A DNA stretch of 64,000 nucleotides from Notospermus geniculatus (taxonomy: Eukaryota; Nemertea; Pilidiophora; Heteronemertea; Lineidae), in contig NMRB01000122.1 in assembly GCA_002633025.1 (NCBI GenBank), positions 456,403 through 520,402 on the forward strand, in the 5' to 3' direction. The translations under genes and the position numbers were made by a program. Position 1 is the stretch's first letter, and every line of letters starts with the position of its first letter. Positions 1-11,768 of the stretch are shown one piece after another. The notes below the pieces were generated by a model. That model searched no databases. It was given only the letters and a program-made list of their open reading frames with translations, and was not told the DNA's origin.

Positions 1-509
1 CACAGGCGTTCGTAGCGCCATCTGTGAGGTCAGTGTAGTAGGAGTATATTACAGACAAGGCATTCATATGGTTTCAGATCCAACGGAAACAAACGTCTCG
101 ATCTCAACAAAAACAACAGAACGAAACCAAAATACACAATATTCATGGACTCTTGATTTCCGTCTTTGTATGTATCCTACCGATTATCCGAATAAACGAC
201 GTTTTCATATCAAAATCGTCTTTTGAATTCAGACAACCACTTCGGGACACAAGCCTCCTGCCGAACAATGCTCTCCAGAAATCAAAGTCAATCTGGATAA
301 ACCGTACAGTTGTTGTCGCATTGTGTCCACACAGGCATGACAGGCTGCGCAAGACTGCTGTTGAGACTGCTTTGCACAGTGCGAGGTAGGAGCGCTATGT
401 ACGGTATGGTTTATCCAGATTGCCATTTCGCCGATTTTGGCAGGAGGCTTGTGTCTGTAATATACTCCTACTACACTGACCTCACAGATGGCGCTACGAA
501 CGCCTGTGG
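1..509. mobile_element. Foldback (MITE-like) element, about 0.5 kb
   Basis: Bases 1-55 recur as their reverse complement at about 455-509. A second, inner pair (about 249-306 against 400-455) is also inverted, so the whole block could fold into a long imperfect hairpin. There is no transposase reading frame. This is the structure of a non-autonomous DNA transposon. The left end coincides with the window edge, so the target-site duplication cannot be examined. Confidence 0.8.
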
Positions 510-540
510 AACCAGGTTGAGAAATGACACAATGTTGTAT

Positions 541-559
541 AATAATAATAATAATAATT
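541..559. repeat. AAT microsatellite
   Basis: Six uninterrupted AAT/TAA units just after the foldback element. Confidence 0.8.
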
Positions 560-842
560 TATTCATTTTAGTGCTAAAATCAATGTAGGCTAGGCCTATA
601 AGACATTTTCTAAGCACTTGACAGAAATTTAAAACATTGATTTATGAATTTAAAACAATGTGCATAAAACTCATTTTAACCCATTTCAAAGTGCCTTTTA
701 AAAAGTTCGGTTTTTAATTGCCGTTTAAAACTAGCAGTGGCGATGGGACCACGCATCGAAGCTGGAGGATGAAAGTTGTAGGATGAAAAGATCAGTCAAA
801 TTTTGGTCAAATCATAATTAGGCCTAGGCCTAGGCCTAGCTA

Positions 843-1004
843 TATAGATCGTTTTCACGACGTAACTCCGACAGTGTCTGCCACGATGACGTTGCGCGTT
901 TTGCCCACCAGCAGCCAATGCATTTTGCGTTTCTGCTGGTGGGCAAAACGCGTAACGTCATCATGGCGGACACTGTCGGAGTTACGTCGTGAAAACGATC
1001 TATA
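843..1004. mobile_element. Foldback MITE, 162 bp, near-perfect arms
   Basis: Arms of about 68 bp (847-914 and 933-1000) are reverse complements with only about three differences, separated by a loop of about 18 bp. The ends read TATAGATC and GATCTATA. There is no coding capacity. The near-identical arms suggest a young insertion or constraint on the hairpin. Confidence 0.88.
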
Positions 1005-1415
1005 GGCCTAATTTCCCATATGTCAGCAGGAACGTTAAAGTATGAACTTTTATAATACACATCTTTTGAAAAGAAGTATTGATAACGAAAAAGATGACTT
1101 CATCAGGGCTGACGACTTTGCAGCCTGTGTCGGTGGCCCCGTAAGGGCATGTAATCAGTCTAAACTTGTGTTGTGGCTAGACGTACATGTAATCCAGTAG
1201 ACCTAGGCCTGTAATTTAAATTACCTATATCATCATCATCATCACTTGTTTCGGCTATGATAGCCTGATTGGACTGTAAGCCGCTGCTTGTTTTAATCCA
1301 TCTTAGTGCAAATATCGCAACGTTCCTACATGTATGCAGGAACAACTTAAATTATCAACAGGCCTAAAGTTCCAAAAACTGTTGTCTGTGTATTTCAGAT
1401 GTGCTAGTGAGGATC

Positions 1416-4400
1416 ATGCCACGACGAAGGAAAAAGAGTGAGTGGTTCACGCTCAAGGTGAAAAAGAAAAATGTACCCTCCTCGCCACTATCTGAGAGTG
1501 AAACAGGTATGAGTCACAGCATAATAGCAGTAAGAAGTACCTGTGTAGTGGTATTCTGCATGCGATACTCAGGAGGCAATACTTGTCCAAGTGATGAGTG
1601 GGACTGTACCCAGCCTTCTAGTTCAGATTTCACATATTTCGCTGAAAAAATTGACAACAGCTGTTGAACCTTTTTCTCTTTATCTCTGATAAAGTATATA
1701 AAGTCAATTTCCAGAATATTTAGCAAATTTTCGACCCCAGCCGGGGTCTTCTTCAGGCTGGAACTTTACAATCTGAAACTCTAGAAAGGAGTCTTTTCTA
1801 GAGTTTCAGACTTTTCTGAGTCCTTTCTAGAGTTTCAGATTGTAAAGTTCAAAAATTGTCAAAAATTTGCTAAATTTTCTGGAAATTGACTTTATATACT
1901 TTATCATATTGTGTGTCGATTTTTGTGCTCGCCTTGTTTCTCTTATCTCTACCACTGTATTAATGTATTTTCATCCTTTCAGTACTAGACCCTGATGCAT
2001 GCAGTTTTTGTCGTTCAAAAGTTGACAATGAGAACCTATATGGTAAACTCCTCAAAAAAGATGGTGTCGTTACCCATTATTTCTGTCTGGTGAGTACGTA
2101 CCCCAGTTATCATCTTGTACAACTTACAAGTCATGTGATGTTCCCAATTCCTCTGAAGTCAACACGCATGCTGAGGCCTAGAAAAAAAATTGTGTGTTTC
2201 CGGTCATTTGTAATTTTCCGACCGACCCTCAAAAATTCTGACTGGCCAGGAAACAAATTTTTTTTTTCTCACAAAAATGCATCACATCTACCAAAATTAA
2301 TCTCTTTTGCTCTCTAGACCTTTAGGCATGGATGCAGCATGGAGCAGCTTTTGAGGTTGTTCCTGGCTTCTAGATAACCATTAGTATAATCCCTGTAGCT
2401 GCAATAAAATTATCTGTACCAAAAATGGAAAATAAAAAAAAAATCCCGACCGTCCGACCCTCGATTTTTGGAAATCGCCGATGACCAGAAACACACAATT
2501 TATTTTTCTAGGCCTGATCGGCCTAAGTTGCTTAACTTGCAGTTCAGAGGCTAACGTGCCAATCACCAGGCATACGGTAAATGAAATCCTAACGAAAATG
2601 CGGGTCATGTCAAACGTTTTTCAAGCAGTTCTCAAACGAATTTTTTCGTTTCAATTTCGTTTATGAAAAGTCGTTTTAAAATCGTTTAAACGAATTCCAC
2701 ACGTTTGTATTTTGGAGACGATCCCTTATCATCTTGTACAACTTACAAGTCATGTGATGTTCCCAATTCCTCTGAAGTCAACATGCATGCTGAGGCCTAG
2801 AAAAAAAATTGTGTGTTTCCGGTCATTTGTAATTTTCCGACCGACCCTCAAAAATTCTGACTGGCCAGGAAACAATTTTTTTTTCTCTCACAAAAATGCA
2901 TCACATCTACCAAAATTAATCTCTTTTGCTCTCTAGACCTTTAGGCATGGGTGCCAGAGCAGCTTTTGAGGTTGTTCCTGGCTTCTAGATAACCATTAGT
3001 ATAATCCCTGTAGCTGCAATAAAATTATCTGTACCAAAAATGGAAAATAAAAAAAAATCCCGACCGTCCGACCCTCGATTTTTGGAAATCGCCGATGACC
3101 AGAAACACACAATTTATTTTTCTAGGCCTGATCGGCCTACGTTGCTTAACTTGCAGTTCAGAGGCTAACGTGCCAATCACCAGGCATACGGTAAATGAAA
3201 TCCTCCGTGCCCAGATGTGACCATACTCAGATTGTACATGGTTCACCAATATAATTTTGTGAAGTCTCTAATAATATTTAGTGCTGTTTTTCTCATCATT
3301 TGCAGCTTTTCGCAAGTGGATTAGCTCAGAATGGAAAGACTGAAAGCGATGGGCTTTTTGGGTTTCTACCAAGGGATATCAAACGTGAGCTTTCAAGAGG
3401 GCATCGTTTTGTAAGTGCCATTGCCCGAGTTCACGTACTTAGATTCTCATTCCATTTGTTAGAAGTATCATCTGGCTTCAGGTTTTTGCCTCAACTTGGT
3501 CAGGGGCTGGAGGCTCTGGTAGGTTTAAAAGAGTTGTCCACTATTGCCTTCCTACATGTCTATGGCACTGAATGCTGTTCTTTTTATTTCAGAGATGTGT
3601 ATATTGCCGGAAAATAGGTGCTACCATTGGGTGTTGCAACAAAAGCTGTCGAGCTGTCTTCCATTTTACGTGTGGTCGAGAAAATGATTCACTCAACCAA
3701 TTCTTCGGCAATTTTAAGTAAGCAGGGTTTAGTTTTACAAGTTCCCATACATTACAGGTCTCTATTTGTGGACATGATTTGTTCATTATTTGTGTTCAGT
3801 CATTTCAATTACCATCATTTTTGTCTCAATTCATCATGCCCCTCTTCCAGTTCATTCTGTGGTGTGCATCGATTGAAGCAAACCGTGCCAAGTAGTGACC
3901 GCCTGTCATTTCATGGGACTGCCATTACCACCTGTGCAATATGCATGTGTTCAGTTGAAGCCCGGGCATCGAATGAGACCCTGCGAACACCATGCTGCAA
4001 GAATTCATGGTACCACAGAGACTGCATCCAGGTGAGTTGCAAACAAATTCCAATGCCACAAAGTCTAGATTGGTCTTGTTGATTGAGCTGATGTTGTCTC
4101 CAAATGTTTGTGTCTGTGCTGTCGTTATTCCTTGCAATGAAATAGACACTTTCTGGAAGATCACCTGGATCGATTTCGCAAAAGCACTCCTCAGGATATC
4201 CCATACTGACAATAATTCGAGGTCATTTTCTCTTCCAGAATCAAGCTCTGTCAGCAGGGCTCCACTTCTTTAAATGCCCGTTGTGCAATAATAGTAATAA
4301 CTTCCAAAAGGAGATGCTCACGTTTGGCATTTACATTCCTGATCAAGATGCATCATGGGAGCGAGAGGCGAATGCATTTCAGGATCTTTTGGACAGGCAC

Positions 4401-7400
4401 TCTCGCTGTGATGTTGAAAAATGCTTGAGTAATGAGGGCAGAATGTTCAAGGACTCAGGGTAAGTAGTCTTTCGGTGTCTGGTAGCCAGGAGTAGGTGGC
4501 CGGGATCTGTGCCTCTGCCTATAAATCACCCTTGTTATTGATGCCCACTGTAACATTTGTCACATCTTGTGATATAATTTCCAATTCGTGTATTGTTTAT
4601 ACTTGTAGGAGGTTCAACATTGCTTTGTGTGATTCCTGTGGAGCGCAAGGGACTCACTTGATCTGTTCAAATCTTCGGAGTATTGAGAGCGATTGGATGT
4701 GTGTTGAATGCACTTCCATTCACAAACAAGGTGAGTCTTAAATATGCGTCGAAAGCCGAGTGTCCATTACGGCATTGTTAGCTCTATAGACAACAATAAG
4801 GGAGGTGGAAAGCAGAGAACTCAGAGAAAACCTGTGCTTTGAAGAGATTCACCCTCTACCACATGAGGAGTGGGAATTGAACCAGAACCTCAGAGGTGAA
4901 AGGTGCCATTGCTACACCACTCTGACAGCCCAATGAGTCTTCAGTCCAGTGTCTTATTTCATTGAAGTAATCCAGCTTAATTGCATTTGATTTATTTTGT
5001 GATCATTAATTTTTCAGTGAAGGGGAAGAAAAAAGCGACAAGCGTTCCCAAGTCAGCAAGCACATCAAAACTGAAGAAGAAAAAGAAAAAGGAGAGTGTT
5101 GATTCTTACCTTGAAGAAAAACGGCAAAGTTCTTACAAGCCAACAACTGCTTTTCCTGTTAAGGCTAAGAAGGGAAAGAAACGCAAGTGTAGCGCAGCTG
5201 AAGGCCTCCCGCCGGCCAAGCACTGTCGGATCATGGAATGTTCTGTGAAATTGACATCCATTGACAAACAAATGGAAAGTGAGAGCATATTTGGTGAGGA
5301 GGTTACCGTATCTCCGGGTAAGACGTCAGTCAAATTCCATTCCAAAGGACAAATAAGTGGCAAATTGGCTGAAGAGATGCAGAGGAGCAAACTAGATCTC
5401 TCGCGATTCAAGGCCAAACTTGAGGCTATCAGGCACGAAAGATCCAAGTTAGAGAATGTGAATGCATCACTGGCATCCAATGTCATTACTTCACCTATCA
5501 CAGGTCAACAGATTGAGGTTGATACCTTTCGTAAGAAGCTGGATAGTTTGAATAAATACTCAGGAAGTTTCTCAAATGACTCAAGTGAACTGTCTGATTT
5601 CATGAAATCACCTAAGTCAGGCTCTTCGAGTAAGAGTATACAATTCTTCACCCACCCGTTTCCTAGAAAATCGTCTATACTGTCTACTATGGATACATGT
5701 GGTCAGATGAAATCTTCATCAAATACACCAAAAAGTTCTTTCACTTTTGGAGACAACACACCTTCCAATTCTAGTGTCGGCTTTGGATATTATTCCCCCA
5801 GTTCCTCATTTAGTGACTTCTCGCCCAAAAGTTTTGGAAGTTACACCAAGCAGAACTCACCGCTTAGTTCATGTGGATCGCCGCTTTTCGTTCCTGTTAA
5901 GTCTTCAATCTATCTCCAACAGAAGACATCAAAAACAACGCCGCCTTCTCTTCTATCAAGCAGCAAGGGATCAATCAGGAGTAAATTTCAGGCAGCCTCG
6001 GCTAGTTCTGCCTTCTCAACTCCCAGGATGGGTTGTCGAAGTCCGCAGGTGGAAGTGAGCAGTGCTGGCACGCATGTTGTCCACAGTGAATGCAGCAGTG
6101 AACGGATCAATAGAAACATTGTGAGACATTTTCTGCTTCAGTTCAATAATTTTGAATATCAGGGACCTTATTCACGAAGCTGTCATAACTTTACAGAATG
6201 TGTAAACTACTGTCCATGCAAATGATTTGCGGGACACTTAGTGTTCTCTATCAGCCTGACAAAGACTTGGGATTCACGTATCCTTAATATGGCAGGCCTT
6301 TCCTTTTGAGGCACGCTAAAATGTGCATGTGCCTCGCAAACAATAGAAGAGCTTTGTGAGTAAGGTCCCCGATTCCCAGCTCAGACCTTAAAGATTTCAT
6401 ACCTCTGCTGTTTCCATGTGATTTTCCTAAAAATGTCCTTCACAGTGGCAAATTTGTTTTTCTCTCATTCAGTAAAGCCAAAATGCTTTCATATTTTTGC
6501 TTGGGCGCTGATCTTACTGGGTTCTGAACCTTGACTTTCCATTTCAGGTTCGCAGTAGGGGAACCAAGACGTGGTCCGCGTGCTCGCTCCATTCAAAACA
6601 TTGTCGAATGTCGCACCATGAACCCAGGCAATCAGCGAAGAGGCTAGACTTCTTGGATACAGTCGAAAGAAAGTATGGCCAGAATCGCAAAACCTCAAGT
6701 GCATCACTCGGTTCTCCCATGGATAATAACGTTACCATGGAAGGAGGAGATTCCAAAGCTGCCGGTCTACCTTTTCGTTTGTACCCATCTCAGGTACCCC
6801 TGTCAAAACCAGAGTTTGATAAATTATGGAGTTCATCATCATCTGGCTCAGAGTCGGAATCAACTTCCCACAAACGAACTCCCAACAAACATACAACGAA
6901 GAAGTGGTATTATCTTCCAAAAGGGGAAACGAGAGTCGCCAAACATGCCTTCAACCCGTCAGGTCATTCAGGATTGCGTTCATCTTCTACCCACAAACCA
7001 AACCTGGCTCACTCCCTCAGACGACGAGACCACAAAACCTCTGAACCAGGTAAGATGAATTCAGATTCAGGCCAACCAATTCCTGGCACGTCGTGGGCGT
7101 CTGCTAGTGCTTCTCCATCTCAGCCTTGTACTGCACGTGTACCAGCGACTGATCAGTGTGGGCTTTTTAGGGAACAAAGATCTTTCTCGCCGTCGTCCAA
7201 CTCGGATGATGACCAGTTGCAGATGCAGGACTTATCCGATGATGAGGAGACACTGAGACTTGTGGTGGACACCTCAACAGAATGGGCCTCGCCAAGATCT
7301 GATGACAGCCGAGCGATGGGGAAGTCTGCCGAACCTGGGTCCATTGGTTTAGACCCATGGAGTGACTTCACTGATCCCAGATCAGCTCCTCATCCTGCCG

Positions 7401-7876
7401 TGGTGCTGAGTGATTCCGATGACGATCTTCCCAATCAGGCGGCAACAGTGGATGATCTGTCACAAGCAAAACATTCATGTACCCAGCCTCCCAGTCCTTC
7501 CATGCATCAGTGTCCTGCTGATTCTGATTTGCAAATCAGTCCATTGCCTTCAGCTGCCACGCTATCTCAGAGCGATGTTGTGTCCGTCAGTAAGGACAAG
7601 AAAGATTCAACTACAGGATCAATGACAGCAAGTGAAACAAGTGGCGATGAATCAGTCATCGTCGTTGCCAAACCAAACACCACCAGACATTTCGTCGATT
7701 TAACAGAAGAGGAGGTGGATGAGGATGATGACGATGATTGTGTCGTTGTTCGGTCTGTGGCTCCCAAACACCGCCGACGGCCAGAATTTCTTGCACCAGG
7801 AATGTTGTTGTTCCGGGGACCAGGAAACAAAGTTCTTGTTCCTCTGTCCCAGTTGTCTTGTTCCCAGAGACCGTAG
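1416..7876 (+). CDS. PHF7: PHF7-like PHD/RING zinc-finger protein (putative E3 ubiquitin ligase)
   Basis: Nine coding exons: 1416-1506, 1983-2089, 3306-3410, 3593-3717, 3851-4031, 4239-4459, 4609-4730, 5018-6120, 6548-7876. All junctions are GT-AG and reading phase is kept throughout, giving about 1127 residues. Exons 2-5 encode an extended PHD: DACSFCRS, then CVYCRKIGATIGCC and FHFTCG, then SFCGVHR. Exon 5 adds a RING/PHD-like CAICMC...WYHRDCIQ segment. Exons 6-7 carry FFKCPLCNN, the EML..GI.IP..DA.WE block and a last Cys-rich finger (CDSCGAQG..LICS...WMCVEC). This order is that of PHF7 and G2E3, nuclear histone-binding E3 ligases. No HECT domain is seen, which favours PHF7. The last two exons add about 800 residues of low-complexity Lys/Ser-rich then acidic sequence, far longer than mammalian PHF7 (about 380). 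An acceptor at 1393-1398 implies a 5' UTR exon upstream. The last exon has a possible internal donor near 7050. Confidence 0.88.
1690..1905. mobile_element. Foldback element in intron 1 of the PHF7-like gene
   Basis: The outer arms (1690-1730 and 1865-1905) are inverted copies containing a block that reads AAAGTATATAAAGTCAATTT on one side. A second inner inverted pair runs about 1762-1792 against 1819-1849. There is no coding potential. Confidence 0.85.
2107..3202. repeat. Tandem duplication of about 475 bp in intron 2, each copy holding an inverted-repeat element
   Basis: Bases 2107-2580 recur nearly unchanged at 2727-3202, with small indels in the A and T runs. Inside each copy lies an element (2174-2515 and 2793-3129) whose ends are inverted: AGGCCTAG followed by a block containing TTGTGTGTTTCCGGTCAT, against its reverse complement with a few differences. 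The repeat is therefore a transposon-like unit plus shared flank, duplicated as one segment. The spacer 2581-2726 is unique. Confidence 0.85.
4790..4935 (-). mobile_element. tRNA-derived SINE-like repeat in intron 7 of the PHF7-like gene
   Basis: Read on the minus strand, 4870-4933 resembles the 5' part of a tRNA gene. It has an A-box-like TGTCAGAGTGG and, about 45 bases on, a B-box-like GGTTCAATTCC. Related copies lie at 33150-33245 and 36400-36500, also on the minus strand. A dispersed pol III-type repeat fits better than a functional tRNA, because the anticodon arm cannot be folded convincingly. Confidence 0.65.
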
Positions 7877-8462
7877 GTATGTCCTCACAACATTCTGATT
7901 TGTGGGCATGTTCTGTTATGCATCCTTGTGTATTAACGTCTAATCCGTTTTCATTGTCTTCATTGGCAGCCATTCATTATTCCTTCGTTTCCTTGCATGT
8001 GATTACAGGTAAAAGGCACGGAAAATTATTTTATGCAAGAGTGATACTGTTCAAAGTTACTCAGAGAAAAGGATGAATTCCTCATGTCTGAAATCAAGTC
8101 TGCTGCTGTAGGCAGCGAAGTCACAGCCTGACCAGACCTATTCGGCCCAAGGAGGCCCCAACAGGCAATAAAGGCACTACACTCCTCTTGAAGTGTTTTG
8201 GTTCGCTCTGTATGCTCCGCTCACAAAGCACTACTTCGAATCGCCGGCATTCTGCCAATTTTGAATTTACCGCCAGATGGCACTATTTCTGTCCAACCAA
8301 TCAGCGCCCGCCATCAGGCTGCAACTGAGCAAAACCCTTTAAAACTTTCTCCGGTGTGGCAGTGGGAACAGTATTGGAATACTGACTACCGGTATTTGAA
8401 GCAGTGGTTTTTGAGCAGAGCATAGCGAACGGAAACACTGTGAAAGGAGTGCATAAAGGCAC

Positions 8463-8573
8463 TGGGCCCATATTCATAAAACTACTTAAGTCTAAGTGTG
8501 ACACTTATCCTTTGTTCAACACAAAAAATAAGTATCACACTTTGACTTAAGTATGTTTATGAATATGGACCCT
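8463..8573. mobile_element. Foldback MITE, about 110 bp
   Basis: The left arm 8463-8507 (GGGCCCATATTCATAAA...) is inverted in 8530-8573 (...TTTATGAATATGGACCC), with a loop of about 22 bp. There is no reading frame. Confidence 0.85.
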
Positions 8574-8635
8574 GGTCCACATGATTCTCTCGTGCAAGTT
8601 GGCTCTCATATGGGCAAAACTTGGATACATCCATG

Positions 8636-8655
8636 GCCCATGGCCCATGGCCCAT
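8636..8655. repeat. Short tandem repeat CATGGCC(C)
   Basis: Three successive units of about 9-10 bases built on CCATGGCC. Confidence 0.6.
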
Positions 8656-8825
8656 TGGCCATACAGGGGTGTAGGTGAAATGCTGATACATCATCCATGT
8701 ACCAGTATGTAGAGATGCAATTCGTGTGAGGAAGCTCTTGAGTCGGAGTGGAGCACCGTTGTGTCATACAAGTTTTCTGAGGAGATAATACAGGAACTGA
8801 GGAGGTGGATGGCTTTCAAGGACTA

Positions 8826-8956
8826 AGGGCCGTATGCACGGGTCGAACTTTAGCCTAAAGTATAGCCTAAGTTAGACTGTCTCTTTGCTTGAAGCATTGA
8901 AAAAAGTCAGACTTTAATGAAAGTGTGACTGAAGTCTGACCTGTGCATACGGCCCT
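8826..8956. mobile_element. Foldback MITE, about 130 bp
   Basis: The ends AGGGCCGTATGCAC and GTGCATACGGCCCT are inverted. The subterminal bases (AGTCAGACT-type motifs) are also inverted but more diverged. Confidence 0.8.
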
Positions 8957-9485
8957 AAGGCATGACATGGCCCATACAGAATGGCCCTGTTGTACCTTGT
9001 GTTCATTGAGCACAGTTCTTAACTGACCATAATTTGGGTATACGGTACTCATATTATTGAGAGCACATTTTCAGTGCAACATTAATGTCACCATGAGCAC
9101 TGCTTATTCCTGCACTTCTTATGTTCAGTGTACAATATTTGAAGTCGATTTAGATTGAGGTATCTGCTGTTGCATACCGGTACATTTAGTTTGTCTTGAC
9201 TGGATCAACAAAAAAATTTGGCACAAAAGGTAGACAGAAATACAATCCGGGCAGGACAGATTTTGTCAATGCCACGCTAATAAATTTTCACACTGTAAGT
9301 GTTAGCAGTTCTTCGGTAACCAACTCAGGATCTTAAATGTTGATTTTCTTTTCTTAACAAAGTTTCCTAAAACTCCTTACAGTCTCCTCCAATTATGTTC
9401 TCTATCTAAGACAACGTGATGGTAATGGCGTTACAGTAGACACTGATCCCACTTTCCATTATCCTGCACTGTGTTCCCTAACACT

Positions 9486-9557
9486 TCTTCAGTTCCACGT
9501 TCCTTTCACAACAGCATCTCCCTTCAGTTCCACGTTCCTTTCACAACAGCATCTCCC
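9486..9557. repeat. 35-bp unit repeated twice in tandem
   Basis: The unit beginning TTCAGTTCCACGTTCC is followed immediately by an identical second copy. Confidence 0.85.
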
Positions 9558-9646
9558 TTCAGTGTTGTCATCTTGTTTCTGTAGATAACGTCTCGTATCA
9601 CCTTCTTACGAGCATTGACGTTACAGCGTCTGACTCTGACAGTTTG

Positions 9647-11031
9647 GCACAGTACGTGTAGCCACAGTCTGTGTTGTAGAATTCGAGCAACTTTTATCCG
9701 CCTCAAGTTGACTAACAATTGGTCATTTTGGTAACAAAGGCTTTTGTTTCCTTTTCAGCATCCACTCCCACCTGATGCGATCCAATCGGCACATTCCCTG
9801 AACAACTCCATCTCCTGGCAATAAATCTTGCTTGTTTAAGGCAAAAAATCTAGGAACTACATGCAGCTGCCTGCCAGCTACATGTACTGGTACATGTATG
9901 ACTTGCAGGTGTTGAAATTACTCATAGGTTACATCATTTTATTTTGCTCGAAACTTTATTACTGGTAGCTGAGGTTCAGATGATTTCCCTGCGAGACTTC
10001 TTTTCTCTGCTGCCCGTGCATTAAAATGATGAAGATATTTTTTGTATCATGTTATAGTCTTATACTACATGTAGTATGTATTTTTATACGTGGTGAACAC
10101 CCGAGTGGTGTGTACCAGTACACGATGTATCACAATCTGCCTCTTACTCAGTAGTTCTGTGCGTGGTGGTAAGATCCTGTTTTAAGTTTACATGTATCTT
10201 CCTTTATTCTAAAGTGTCTAAGGGTACATGTATGACCCTTGATGTCCACCGCCAAGTGAGGCACTGGTGATTTATGTAGATAGGTTTGTGAGCGTGAAGT
10301 CATTTCGTGAAGGATCATGCACATGCTAGGTTTTAGTCTCCGAGACCTGATACCGCTCAATTTATCATGTGCATGTTATATTCCCGTAGTTTTAAAGGTA
10401 TTGTGCATGACACTATTGATTGCTTGAAGTTTCTGCTCTGTTTGACCTGAAGTTACCTTGTGTATACTATATGTACTCCTGTAAATATTTTATGTGGGTT
10501 TGCTTACATCGACTTCTGTACATGCTGCGATTATTTTGTACCTACAGTAGCTCATGGCACCATGCGAGACAATTTGTACTCGTTTTATAACCATTACTTT
10601 AAGATTAAAAGATTAACAATACTCCTTTCGTGGCTCAGTCTATACAGTGTGTGAAGTTGAACGAGTTTGCTTTGAACCAATAGAACAATGTGTGAAGACC
10701 TCCCTGTATGCCACAACCTTTGCTAAGTTCATTATCTCAGCCTACATAGATTGTGAATGGCCGATTCTTCTTCCATGCTAATCCCCAGCAAACCGGCAGG
10801 AATGCTGTTGCCTCATCTCATCCATGCACTCCTTCACCGGTCTAATTTTGACAGTATATTCATCCATACATGTATTGGGTCGGATGTATCACTTATCTGA
10901 CTTTAGCAAGAGAACAATTGAAAACAGTAGCAAAGAAAGGCTCGTGTATTCTTCATGATTTATTATGATTCACTTGAAAAATTCTGTACATTCATCACAT
11001 GATGGACGGAAAAACACTTCATTTGGGGTGA
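9647..11031. repeat. First copy of a 1.4 kb direct duplication (DYNC2LI1 3' flank)
   Basis: This stretch recurs at 11769-13214 with small substitutions and two indels of about 30-40 bp. The copy stops exactly at the assembly gap. The second copy runs on into the last DYNC2LI1 exon. No coding content was found. The pattern fits two haplotypes laid end to end by the assembler. Confidence 0.88.
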
Positions 11032-11351
11032 NNNNNNNNNNNNNNNNNNNNNNNNNNNNNNNNNNNNNNNNNNNNNNNNNNNNNNNNNNNNNNNNNNNNN
11101 NNNNNNNNNNNNNNNNNNNNNNNNNNNNNNNNNNNNNNNNNNNNNNNNNNNNNNNNNNNNNNNNNNNNNNNNNNNNNNNNNNNNNNNNNNNNNNNNNNNN
11201 NNNNNNNNNNNNNNNNNNNNNNNNNNNNNNNNNNNNNNNNNNNNNNNNNNNNNNNNNNNNNNNNNNNNNNNNNNNNNNNNNNNNNNNNNNNNNNNNNNNN
11301 NNNNNNNNNNNNNNNNNNNNNNNNNNNNNNNNNNNNNNNNNNNNNNNNNNN
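11032..11351. other. Assembly gap (320 N)
   Basis: A run of N. It lies exactly at the end of the first copy of the 1.4 kb duplication. Confidence 0.99.
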
Positions 11352-11768
11352 TGTGAGGTCACTTAAAGGGGCAGTGGGCTTGATGTCCATGCTTCTTTGT
11401 GAACTCTCTGTGGATTCATTTCCACAGATAACTTGTTCTAAGGCAGCACGTCATGCTTTAGAAACAAGTGCAGACTGAACCAGTGTGGGGAATGGCTTTG
11501 ATCAAGTGAAAGTGATACAAGATAACAAAATGCAGCTCACAAACAATGTTTTATTTCTGGTTGCTTAAAAGTGAATGGAAATAAAAACATGAACCAATCC
11601 CTCTGCATCAGATACCAGGAAAACGTTTTTAGCAACATTCTTAGCTGAATGACCAATGAGCAAGTTTGAAGAAATCGAAAGGGCCGGTGGCAAACTTCAG
11701 GTGTGCCCAAATTAAGGGAAAAAATACAAGGTGTATCAAGTTTGGAGCAATCGAAAGGCCTGAATTTC
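11352..11768. other. Short unique stretch between gap and second duplicate copy
   Basis: AT-rich sequence with no gene or repeat that I recognise. Confidence 0.5.

Larger units (their letters stand above)
7877..9640. other. Downstream region of the PHF7-like gene; no gene recognised
   Basis: This is 3' UTR and intergenic sequence. An AATAAA at 8167-8172, about 290 bases past the stop, is a plausible polyadenylation signal. Two foldback elements and two short tandem repeats (listed separately) are the only structure seen. The small open frames have no family features. Confidence 0.6.

Noticed and set aside
4870-4933. Functional tRNA gene on the minus strand
   Set aside because: Box A and B-like sequences are present but no convincing anticodon stem, and related copies at 33150 and 36400 show it is a dispersed repeat.
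10965-11390. Open frames across N runs (also 44367-44792)
   Set aside because: Mostly N; no sequence support.
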